The notes under the pieces are model-generated. The model was not told the DNA's origin. It did no database searches and saw only the letters and a program-made list of their open reading frames with translations. From contig JASHUH010000286.1 of assembly GCA_030040115.1 (NCBI GenBank), positions 1-6,914 on the forward strand: a DNA stretch of 6,914 bases, given 5' to 3'. Position 1 is the first letter of the stretch. Every line of letters begins with the position of its first letter. This document shows positions 1 through 4,910 of this stretch, in pieces. A program made the position numbers and the translations under genes. Source of the stretch: Acidobacteriaceae bacterium (GTDB lineage Bacteria; Acidobacteriota; Terriglobia; Terriglobales; Acidobacteriaceae).

Positions 1-389
1 ATCAGGTTGCCGCGCGCGTCTTGATACATGGTTGCCGTGGCCGCCAGGGGCGCTTTCTCGCGAAAATCGATGAAGGTCGAGCGGCCGTCGTGGCTTCGCA
101 GCAACAGAAAACCGCCGCCGCCAAGGTTGCCCGCCGCGGGATGCACCACCGCCAGCGCAAAACCCACAGCCACGGCGGCGTCCACCGCGTTGCCGCCTTC
201 GCGCAGAGCCGCAAGGCCTGCGTCCGAGGCCAGATGCTGTACCGTAACCACCATGCCGTGCGCGGCGCGGACGGGCCGGTCCTCTTTGAGCGCACGCGCA
301 GCCGTCGCGTCTTCCTGCGCGCCGGCGGCGACGACCAGCGCTGCGCCCATGAGCGCGGCCAATAGGCGGTGATGAAAACGTGGAGACAT
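1..389 (-). CDS. ggt: Gamma-glutamyltransferase (glutathione hydrolase), N-terminal part
   Basis: Gamma-glutamyltransferases are exported N-terminal-nucleophile hydrolases that cleave the gamma-glutamyl bond of glutathione or transfer the glutamyl group to an acceptor. Only the first 129 residues are in the window. Residues 1-25 form a Sec signal peptide (basic MSPRFHHR, then a hydrophobic run, with likely cleavage near AAGAQ). The mature protein opens with the family signatures: RPVRAAHGMVV (39-49), REGGNAVDAAVAVGFALAVVHP (63-84), AGNLGGGGFLL (86-96) and IDFREKAP (107-114). Arg110 of FRE corresponds to the substrate-carboxylate-binding Arg of the E. coli enzyme. The catalytic Thr and the small subunit lie beyond the left edge. 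The start is the ATG at 389, the only one giving a complete signal peptide; its Shine-Dalgarno is weak (GGA six bases upstream). The gene diverges from the outer-membrane protein gene to its right. The family call is firm; substrate preference cannot be judged. Confidence 0.95.
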   Translation of the reverse strand, partial: MSPRFHHRLLAALMGAALVVAAGAQEDATAARALKEDRPVRAAHGMVVTVQHLASDAGLAALREGGNAVDAAVAVGFALAVVHPAAGNLGGGGFLLLRSHDGRSTFIDFREKAPLAATATMYQDARGNL

Positions 390-493
390 CGGTTTCCACA
401 CAGAATAACGCCGAGAGGCGCAAAGACTTTGTCATAAAAAAACCGATAGCCGCTCGGCCTCCAGCGCGCTCAAATCAGCCTGGGTCAAGGCCG

Positions 494-499
494 TATAAT
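494..499 (+). promoter_or_regulatory. Consensus -10 box (TATAAT) for the outer-membrane protein gene
   Basis: A perfect sigma-70 type TATAAT reads toward the gene at 719. The hexamer 17 bases upstream (CAAATC, 471-476) is a poor -35, and there is no TG extension, so an activator may be needed if the promoter is real. The expected start near 506 would give a leader of about 213 nt. A short inverted repeat (GGAAA at 501-505, TTTCC at 510-514) overlaps the predicted start site. Confidence 0.45.
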
Positions 500-528
500 C
501 GGAAAGGCTTTTCCTCTTCATCGTGGCC

Positions 529-588
529 CCGGCGCGTGAATGGCGCCGGAGTAGGGGGAGACTGTGTTGCTTGCGCCGGAGAAAGCAA
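529..588 (+). promoter_or_regulatory. Two adjacent leader hairpins with alternative pairing
   Basis: Hairpin 1 is a perfect 7-bp stem, CCGGCGC (529-535) with GCGCCGG (543-549), closing the loop GTGAATG. Hairpin 2 pairs TTGCTT (567-572) with AAGCAA (583-588). Its loop carries a second copy of GCGCCGGAG (573-581), identical to 543-551. The 5' arm at 529-535 can therefore pair with either copy, so a switch or a loop interaction is possible. Part of hairpin 2 recalls the GCGCCGAAGGAGCAA core of glycine riboswitches, but the required flanks are absent. The structure is seen; a regulatory role is inference. Confidence 0.35.
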
Positions 589-648
589 TACCGGAAGCTG
601 ATGCTGGACATTGCAGAATCGTATGAGTTTTATGCAACGTTTTCATAA

Positions 649-715
649 CCCGGCAGGGGATCGAGCCTTTTGTCTGCCCTGCACGTCAAACCGGGATTGC
701 CCGTTAGCGGAGAGG
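649..715 (+). promoter_or_regulatory. Structured leader end and ribosome-binding site of the outer-membrane protein gene
   Basis: CCCGG (649-653) can pair with CCGGG (691-695), enclosing GCAGGG (653-658) and CCCTGC (677-682), which are also complementary. Alternatively CGGG (692-695) pairs with CCCG (700-703) over the loop ATTG. These competing stems end just before the purine-rich Shine-Dalgarno AGAGG (711-715), which sits three bases before the ATG at 719. Folding here could change ribosome access, but no such control has been shown. Confidence 0.3.
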
Positions 716-718
716 ATA

Positions 719-1417
719 ATGCGATTGAAGTGGGTGCTGACTGCCTTTGTTCCAACCGGACTGATTGCTGTGAGCTGCGTCGCGGGGGTGGCGCAGGGGG
801 GCGCAACGGGAGCCCCGGCGCAGACCAACAGGCAGGCGGTGCCAGCCGCACCACCGTATGCAGAAACCGACGTTGCCGGCAGCGGGTATGAGGCCCTCAC
901 CAGCTCGAATACGGGAAACGGGGTGGTCGAGAAGCCCACCAACGGGGCCGGCGGCATGCTCGAATTGCGGCACATCCACAGCCCGTTTATCGGCTACGAG
1001 ATCAACTACTCATTTAACCCCGCCAACGCGTCGTTTGCGCCCACAGCCACAGGATGCGGCTACGTTTGCCAGTTGCCGCCGCAGACGATCACCTCGCACG
1101 GCAGCGTGCTGGGCCTGGATTGGGTGGTGTCGGCAAAACACGGCAATCTGCGGCCATTCCTGGTGGGCGGCCTGGGATTCTTTATCGACTATCCAACCAC
1201 TTTTCCAAAAGGGACCACCTACGCCAACAATGACGTGGTGCGTCCGGACTATCTCTACGGAGGAGGCGTGGATTGGGGCTTCAGCTCCCATCTCGGCGTG
1301 CGTTTGCAGTACCGGGGCAACATCTACAAAGCGCCCAATATCTCCCATTTTTATCCCGCTACCGGCCAGTTTACGCAAACCGCCATGCCGATGGCCGGAA
1401 TCTTTTATCGGTTCTGA
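719..1417 (+). CDS. Outer-membrane beta-barrel protein
   Basis: The 232-residue product looks like a small exported porin-like or OmpA/Opa-fold beta-barrel. Residues 1-26 form a signal peptide (MRLKWVL, hydrophobic stretch, cleavage near GVAQ). Cys20 lies in IAVSC, which fits a lipobox poorly. Residues 27-75 are Ala/Pro/Gly-rich and probably disordered. From residue 78 onward there are alternating amphipathic strands rich in Gly and aromatics: MLELRHIHS, FIGYEINYSF, GSVLGLDWVVS, LRPFLVGGLGFFIDY, PDYLYGGGVDWGF, HLGVRLQYRGNIYK and PMAGIFYRF. The C-terminal Phe after an aromatic strand is the usual signal for the BAM assembly machinery. Cys113 and Cys117 (CGYVC) lie close together in an apparent loop and could form a disulphide. 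The frame is open upstream to 611, but the ATG at 719 is preferred: it has an AGAGG ribosome-binding site and begins directly at the signal peptide. Ligand or pore function is unknown. Confidence 0.85.
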   Translation: MRLKWVLTAFVPTGLIAVSCVAGVAQGGATGAPAQTNRQAVPAAPPYAETDVAGSGYEALTSSNTGNGVVEKPTNGAGGMLELRHIHSPFIGYEINYSFNPANASFAPTATGCGYVCQLPPQTITSHGSVLGLDWVVSAKHGNLRPFLVGGLGFFIDYPTTFPKGTTYANNDVVRPDYLYGGGVDWGFSSHLGVRLQYRGNIYKAPNISHFYPATGQFTQTAMPMAGIFYRF

Positions 1418-1501
1418 TCCCCGCCCCCAACTCGCGGGCGCTGCCTCCCTGGCTCGCCACCTGCCGGCTCGCCGGTTTGCCGACGATTAACTTACCGCCT
1501 C

Positions 1502-1565
1502 GCTGCCCTGCTAACTCGCTGACTGGCTGCCCTGCTGCCCTGCTGACTGGCTGACCGGCTGCTTC
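1502..1565. repeat. Tandem array of eight 8-bp units, consensus GCTGNCTG
   Basis: Eight consecutive octamers start at 1502, 1510, 1518, 1526, 1534, 1542, 1550 and 1558: GCTGCCCT, GCTAACTC, GCTGACTG, GCTGCCCT, GCTGCCCT, GCTGACTG, GCTGACCG, GCTGCTTC. GCT is invariant and the fourth base is G in seven of eight. A more degenerate continuation of the same flavour is visible from about 1440 to 1480. The array lies between two convergent genes and is in no convincing reading frame. The period of 8 is not a multiple of 3, which argues against a coding repeat. Confidence 0.75.
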
Positions 1566-1575
1566 CGCGGCCTTT

Positions 1576-1839
1576 TCAGGCAAAATAATTGATGCTTCCC
1601 CCCGCATCTTCATCGGCAGTCGGCGGAACGGGCGCGCCCTCCGCTTCGGAATCTCCCAAGTCCAGGTCACCGCCGTCGTCTTCTTCCGCTCCCGCGGCCT
1701 TTTTTCTGCCTGCCGAGTAGGTGTCATCGCCGGCTTTGGCCGCGGCTTCGATATCGAAAAACGCAGTCAACTGCGAATCCGCAGGCTGTGGCTTGAGCAC
1801 CGGCGTGACGCGAATTCCGGCGATCGGCGCGATTTCCAT
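1576..1839 (-). CDS. Small acidic hypothetical protein (MEIAPIAGIR family)
   Basis: I cannot assign a function. The 87-residue product has an ordered-looking N-terminal half: MEIAPIAGIRVTPV, then QLTAFFDIEAAAKAGDDTY. A basic patch (GRKKAAG) and a low-complexity Asp/Glu-rich tail (EEDDGGDLDLGDSEAE) follow, and the end is SINYFA. There is no signal peptide or membrane segment, so it is probably cytoplasmic. The pattern (short MEI-x-P-I-x-G-I-R opening, FDIE...GDDTYS centre, acidic tail, aromatic end) resembles small hypothetical proteins I recall from Acidobacteriota; I could not check this. Start choice is uncertain. The ATG at 1839 has GGGAG ten bases upstream and begins the recalled conserved region. 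The frame continues upstream to a GTG at 1905, adding 22 Lys-rich residues with only a weak GGA site. It converges on the beta-barrel gene and diverges from cyaY. Confidence 0.6.
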   Translation of the reverse strand: MEIAPIAGIRVTPVLKPQPADSQLTAFFDIEAAAKAGDDTYSAGRKKAAGAEEDDGGDLDLGDSEAEGAPVPPTADEDAGGSINYFA

Positions 1840-2018
1840 TCTCACTTTGCTCCCGCCTCCCTTATCGGCGGCGCGGGGCAGAACCTTAATCTTTTTCACA
1901 TCCACTTTGTCCGGTTGTGGCGCACAGTGACTGGAATCGCGACAGACCGCCCGGAATTGCGCAAAGCCTCAGCCAGGAATGAGAGGCCGGAGCCTGTCCC
2001 GCTACCCGGTAACCTGCT

Positions 2019-2027
2019 TGCTACACT
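2019..2027 (+). promoter_or_regulatory. Extended -10 promoter placing the start site on the cyaY ATG
   Basis: TGC followed by TACACT (2022-2027) forms an extended -10 element. Exactly six bases (2028-2033) separate it from the A of the cyaY ATG at 2034, so the expected transcription start is the initiator codon itself. No Shine-Dalgarno precedes the ATG. This is the signature of leaderless transcription. No good -35 is visible. Confidence 0.45.
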
Positions 2028-2033
2028 GGGTCC

Positions 2034-2357
2034 ATGCGAGACGACCTGGAATTCCGGCGCGCGGCAGAAGCCGCTTTGGACGGCTTGAAACAACACCTGA
2101 TCGAGCGCGAGGAAGAGCCGGGCGCCGCATTCGAGGTCGAGGAGCAGGCCGGAACCTTGAACGTCCTCTTCGAGCAACCGCAGGCAAAGTTCGTCGTCAC
2201 TCCCAACGGTTCCGTGCGCCAGATTTGGATTTCGGCGCTGGCCACCAGCTTCAAATTGGATTGGGACAGCCGGATGGAGAAGTTTATCTATCCGCGCACC
2301 GGCGAGACACTGATCAAACTCGTCGACCGGCTGATCGAAGAACACCGAGACCACTGA
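2034..2357 (+). CDS. cyaY: Frataxin-like iron-sulfur cluster assembly protein
   Basis: The 107-residue product matches the size and fold order of bacterial frataxin (CyaY), a cytosolic protein that binds iron weakly and tunes the IscS/IscU iron-sulfur assembly complex. Residues 1-28 form the acidic first helix (DDLEF, later EREEEP). FEVEEQAGTLNVLFE (33-47) and AKFVVTP (51-57) form the first strands. RQIWISA (62-68) is the family hallmark, with Gln63 and Trp65 in the usual Q-x-W positions. FKLDWDSRMEKFIYPRTGETL (73-93) matches the YDW...W-x-x-x-R-x-G-E block, although the second Trp is Phe84 here. A final helix, LIKLVDRLIEEH, follows. The acidic residues of helix 1 that contact iron and IscS are well represented. 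The ATG at 2034 gives a natural N-terminus. It stands alone: no isc or suf gene is visible, and pstS converges from the right. Family confidence is high from motifs alone; whether it regulates Fe-S synthesis here is inference. Confidence 0.87.
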   Translation: MRDDLEFRRAAEAALDGLKQHLIEREEEPGAAFEVEEQAGTLNVLFEQPQAKFVVTPNGSVRQIWISALATSFKLDWDSRMEKFIYPRTGETLIKLVDRLIEEHRDH

Positions 2358-2464
2358 AGTTCACGCCCAAAGAAATCGCGGACGCCCCATTTCCCGGGCA
2401 CGAATTCACGGGCGGGATGGCCCGGTCTCGCTTTGCCGCGTTTTAACCAGGGATGTGGACCCCC

Positions 2465-2502
2465 CACCCTTGACGCGTTTTTGGCGTCAAGCATGGGAGG
2501 TG
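2465..2502. other. Hairpin between the convergent cyaY and pstS genes
   Basis: CTTGACGC (2469-2476) and GCGTCAAG (2484-2491) form a perfect 8-bp stem over a 7-nt loop, with outer CACC (2465-2468) complementary to GGTG (2499-2502). It lies between the 3' ends of two convergent genes, where a shared terminator would be expected. Neither strand has a U-tract after the stem, so intrinsic termination is doubtful; it could act as an mRNA 3'-end stabiliser. The rest of the gap (2358-2546) shows nothing else I can support. Confidence 0.45.
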
Positions 2503-2546
2503 CAGATTCATGCGGTCACCGGCCGAGCTGCCAGTCGTCGGAAGCT

Positions 2547-3551
2547 CTAATCGGGCAGCGAGTAGATCGTCTTCAGAACCTTGTCGGCCACGTTTTGCGG
2601 CAGCGGCGCGTAGGAGAGCGCCGAGACTTCGCTTTCGCCCGATTTGATCATCCAGCTCAGCAGATCGCGCAGCACTTTCTCTTTCGCCATATCCGCGGGA
2701 TGCGCGGGAATCAGCAGGTAAGTAAAACTCGAAATGGAATAGGCATCGGGTCCGGGCGCGTTGGTGATCGAAACCCGGAAATCGGGCGGCATATCCTTGA
2801 TGCTGGCCGCCGCTGCCGTCACCCCCGCAATCGACGCCTTCACCCAATTCCCGGCCGCGTTGCGCAGCGAACCAAAATTGATGTGGTTCTGGAGCGCATA
2901 AATCAATTCCACGTAGCCGATGGCGCCGGGCAGTTGCCGCACCAGGCCGGCCACGCCTTCATTGCCCTTGCCGCCCACGCCCGCCGGCCAGTTGGGCGAA
3001 GTTCCCGATCCTGGGCCGTTCTTCCATTCCGGACTGATCTTGCTCAGGTAATCGGTGAAAATGAAGCTCGTTCCGCTGCCGTCGGAACGGTGCACCACGA
3101 TAATCTTCTGATCGGGCAGCTTCACCCCCGGATTGTCCGTCGCGATGCGCGGATCGTTCCAATTCGTGACCTTGTTCAGGTAGATGTCGGCCAGCGTCTC
3201 CGGGCTGAAGCGCAGATCAGTGACCCCGGAAACATTGAAAATGGGAACCACGGCGCCTAGCACGGTGGGAATGTGAATCAGCTTGACCTTCGATTCGTCC
3301 AGCATCTGGTTGGTCATGGGCATGTCGGAAGCGCCAAAATCGACCAGTCCGGAGGTCACCTGGCGAATGCCCCCGCCCGAACCGATCGATTGGTAGTTGA
3401 TTTCAACCCCCGGATGCGCAGCGCTATACTCGCTGAACCACTTGGAGTAGATGGGATAGGGGAAGGTCGCCCCCGCCCCCGTCAATTTCTGCGCCTGAGA
3501 CGCGCTCAGGGCAAAAAGAAACAACGCAATGGCAACAAAGGTTTTTCTCAC
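2547..3551 (-). CDS. pstS: Phosphate ABC transporter periplasmic substrate-binding protein
   Basis: PstS captures inorganic phosphate in the periplasm and delivers it to the PstCAB permease. The 334-residue product starts with a clean Sec signal peptide (VRKTFVAIALFLFALSASQA, cleavage after SQA). The mature protein has the family blocks in order: LTGAGATFPYPIYSKWF, YQSIGSGGGIRQV, VDFGASDMPM, IPTVLGAVVPIFNV, RSDGSGTSFIFTDYL and NEGVAGLVRQLPGAIGYVEL. The phosphate-contacting residues known from E. coli PstS are represented: Thr-Phe of GATFP, Ser of GSGGG, Asp of SDMP, and Arg, Ser, Gly and Thr of RSDGSGTS. The frame opens at an ATG at 3587, but the GTG at 3551 is preferred: AGGAG (3563-3559) lies seven bases before it, it begins at the signal peptide, and the upstream ATG overlaps the predicted promoter. 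No pstC, pstA or pstB follows; the next gene downstream is cyaY on the opposite strand. Confidence 0.95.
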   Translation of the reverse strand: MRKTFVAIALFLFALSASQAQKLTGAGATFPYPIYSKWFSEYSAAHPGVEINYQSIGSGGGIRQVTSGLVDFGASDMPMTNQMLDESKVKLIHIPTVLGAVVPIFNVSGVTDLRFSPETLADIYLNKVTNWNDPRIATDNPGVKLPDQKIIVVHRSDGSGTSFIFTDYLSKISPEWKNGPGSGTSPNWPAGVGGKGNEGVAGLVRQLPGAIGYVELIYALQNHINFGSLRNAAGNWVKASIAGVTAAAASIKDMPPDFRVSITNAPGPDAYSISSFTYLLIPAHPADMAKEKVLRDLLSWMIKSGESEVSALSYAPLPQNVADKVLKTIYSLPD

Positions 3552-3585
3552 AATCACGCTCCTTGAAATTTTTCCGCCGCGCTCC

Positions 3586-3630
3586 ATTGTCTACGGCAAA
3601 TGTTAAGGGGATTTGAATGGGCGTCCACAG
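3586..3630 (-). promoter_or_regulatory. Pho-box-like promoter of pstS
   Basis: Reading leftward from 3630, three units recur at 11-bp spacing: CTGTGGA, CATTCAA and CCTTAAC, each about 4 of 7 against the PhoB half-site CTGTCAT/C. Ten bases after the third unit comes GACAAT (3591-3586), a plausible -10. That is the same unit-to--10 spacing I recall for E. coli pstS. The predicted start near 3579 leaves a leader of about 28 nt containing the AGGAG site. The match is imperfect, but phase, spacing and position agree and a PhoB/PhoR-like pair is encoded nearby. Confidence 0.4.
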
Positions 3631-3666
3631 TTTGCCGAACGGCGGGCGAAAAAAATTACGCGCGCA

Positions 3667-3681
3667 AGGCGCCTCGCGCCT
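3667..3681. other. Short GC-rich inverted repeat in the pstS-aldolase divergent region
   Basis: AGGCGC (3667-3672) and GCGCCT (3676-3681) form a perfect 6-bp stem over a 3-nt loop. It lies just upstream of the candidate aldolase -10, so it could be an operator half of that promoter or simply GC-rich sequence. No regulator can be named. Confidence 0.3.
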
Positions 3682-3717
3682 GATAGGATTTCTCCCGTCC
3701 GCTAATTAAAGCGGACG
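3681..3717 (+). promoter_or_regulatory. Candidate aldolase promoter and perfect 8-bp inverted repeat at its start site
   Basis: TGA then TAGGAT (3684-3689) resembles an extended -10. The expected start is about 3696, which is where a perfect inverted repeat begins: CGTCCGCT (3696-3703), loop AATTAA, AGCGGACG (3710-3717). The transcript would then begin with a stable 5'-terminal stem-loop, which can protect mRNA. Alternatively the repeat is an operator. No -35 is evident. The inverted repeat is certain; the promoter is tentative. Confidence 0.4.
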
Positions 3718-3753
3718 CTTCCTCGGAAATCCATAGATAAAGGAGCAAGCGCG

Positions 3754-4863
3754 ATGAAACGTCGGTTTCCAACCGTGGCTCTCATGGCGGCGCTGGGCGT
3801 TGCGGCAACGGCGGCGCTCGGAGTTCTGATCTTCCAGGCGCATGGACAGGCAAACCAAACCACTGAGGATACTTCCGGTGGAAGAACGTCCCGTAGTGGA
3901 GAAGTTCATTACTCCACCGACTTCCCGCTCGCTGCGCAGACCGGACAGGACTCCAACGCCATCAATCAAGCGCCTTCAGGCGCCGTCAACCAGGGGCCGC
4001 TTAACCCCGCCGACTGGAAATTCGGTGACGCCTTTAACCCCCCGCCCGACGCCAAGATCTGGAATCCGGTCATGATCAAGATGATGAAGGGCGAAAAAGT
4101 GACCGGCGGGACCGTCTTCTGGTCCGATTCGCCACAAACCTATTGCGCCATGGCCAACGCCGGCTACGACTTCATCTGGACCGAGATGCAGCATTCTCCG
4201 CGCGGTTGGGAGGATGTGGGCCACATGTGGGCCGCATGTCCGCATGCCAAAGCCGTGCCCGGCGTGCGCATACCCTTAGCCGAAGAGCACGCCATCCAGC
4301 AGGCCGTGGATCTGGGCGCGCTGGTGGTGGTCGTGCCCACCGTCCGCTCGGTGCAGCAGGCCGTCTTTGCCAGAAACATGGCCTTTTTCCCGCCTCTCGG
4401 CGACCGCAGCCTGGGCGGAGGACAAGCCTTCAGTTCCGCTTTTTGGGGCAAGGTCCCGGGCGGCTATCGCGACACCATCAACCAGAACCTGGTGATGATC
4501 GATATGATTGAAACCCTGCCCGCCTTGATGGAGGCCAAACAGATTGCCGCCGTTCCCGGCGTAACCGCCATCTTTGCCGCCAGCGGCGATCTGGGCAATC
4601 GTTCCGGCTACATGCGCGGCTCGCCGGATTACGAGCGGCTGATCAACGTCGTGCACGATGCGGCGCTCGCTGAGCATAAACGGCTGTGCGGTCCCATCGC
4701 CTGGCTCAATCGGCCCGACTTCACCTGTTTCCAGGCCGGAAGCGAGGAGTCTGCAATCATGCGCGGCGTGGCCGACGAACTGGGGCCCTTGAAGGACACG
4801 CAACCCGTGCCCGAAGTCGGACCCTACGCGAAGAAATCCGAACCGGCCGAACACGGCAACTGA
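3754..4863 (+). CDS. Exported HpcH/HpaI-family (class II) aldolase
   Basis: The family comprises metal-dependent aldolases and lyases that cleave or form C-C bonds of 2-oxo acids by way of pyruvate or a similar enolate. The 369-residue product is about 110 longer than typical HpaI. The excess is N-terminal: a signal peptide or anchor (MKRR, hydrophobic 7-28, possible cleavage at AHGQA) and a Ser/Gln/Asn-rich linker to about residue 85. From about 105 the TIM-barrel domain follows. GYDFIWTEMQHSP (137-149) carries the catalytic-base His147, PGVRIP (169-174) the substrate Arg172, and AVDLGALVVVVPTV (184-197) the central strand. IDMIETLPAL (249-258) carries metal ligand Glu253 and FAASGDLGNRSGY (274-286) metal ligand Asp279. 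Roles are by alignment in mind with HpaI (His45, Arg70, Glu149, Asp175). All four are kept, so an active enzyme is expected. AGGAG (3741-3745) lies eight bases before the ATG. It diverges from pstS and converges on the kinase gene with a 47-base gap. The substrate is unknown. Confidence 0.85.
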   Translation: MKRRFPTVALMAALGVAATAALGVLIFQAHGQANQTTEDTSGGRTSRSGEVHYSTDFPLAAQTGQDSNAINQAPSGAVNQGPLNPADWKFGDAFNPPPDAKIWNPVMIKMMKGEKVTGGTVFWSDSPQTYCAMANAGYDFIWTEMQHSPRGWEDVGHMWAACPHAKAVPGVRIPLAEEHAIQQAVDLGALVVVVPTVRSVQQAVFARNMAFFPPLGDRSLGGGQAFSSAFWGKVPGGYRDTINQNLVMIDMIETLPALMEAKQIAAVPGVTAIFAASGDLGNRSGYMRGSPDYERLINVVHDAALAEHKRLCGPIAWLNRPDFTCFQAGSEESAIMRGVADELGPLKDTQPVPEVGPYAKKSEPAEHGN

Positions 4864-4910
4864 CCTGAAACCGCCGCAGCCCCGGCCAGGCGGCACGCGA
4901 GCGGAGCCGT

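Larger units (their letters stand above)
390..718. other. Gene-free divergent region between ggt and the outer-membrane protein gene
   Basis: This 329-base stretch has no convincing coding frame. A 73-codon frame opening at 380 on the plus strand has no ribosome-binding site and no recognisable protein. From the left it holds a possible weak minus-strand -10 for ggt (TATTCT read leftward, 407-402), the odd palindrome CAAAGACTTTG around 421-431, an A-run at 435-442, a TATAAT box at 494-499, and a series of inverted repeats from 529 to 703 that would lie in the leader RNA of the gene at 719. Confidence 0.6.

Noticed and set aside
435..462. Leftward intrinsic terminator: short CCGA/TCGG stem followed by seven T
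   Set aside because: The stem is only four base pairs, and no leftward gene ends there; ggt starts downstream of it.
550..600. Possible glycine riboswitch, from GGGGAGA and GCGCCGGAGAAAGCAA
   Set aside because: The core resembles the aptamer, but the downstream CTCTCAGGCAAA-type strand and the closing P1 helix are missing.
380..601. Plus-strand open frame of 73 codons in the divergent region
   Set aside because: It has no ribosome-binding site and its composition is unlike a protein. It also spans the TATAAT box and hairpins that better explain the region.
858..1490. Plus-strand open frame of 210 codons overlapping the outer-membrane protein gene
   Set aside because: It is a shifted frame of the beta-barrel gene, rich in Arg, Ser, Pro and Thr; the other frame has a signal peptide, strands and a C-terminal Phe.
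2433..3260. Long plus-strand open frame of 275 codons opposite pstS
   Set aside because: It is antisense to a gene with unmistakable PstS motifs, has no recognisable domain or ribosome-binding site, and long antisense frames are common in GC-rich genes.
4276..4896. Minus-strand open frame of 206 codons opposite the aldolase gene
   Set aside because: It is antisense to conserved aldolase motifs and has no protein family resemblance.
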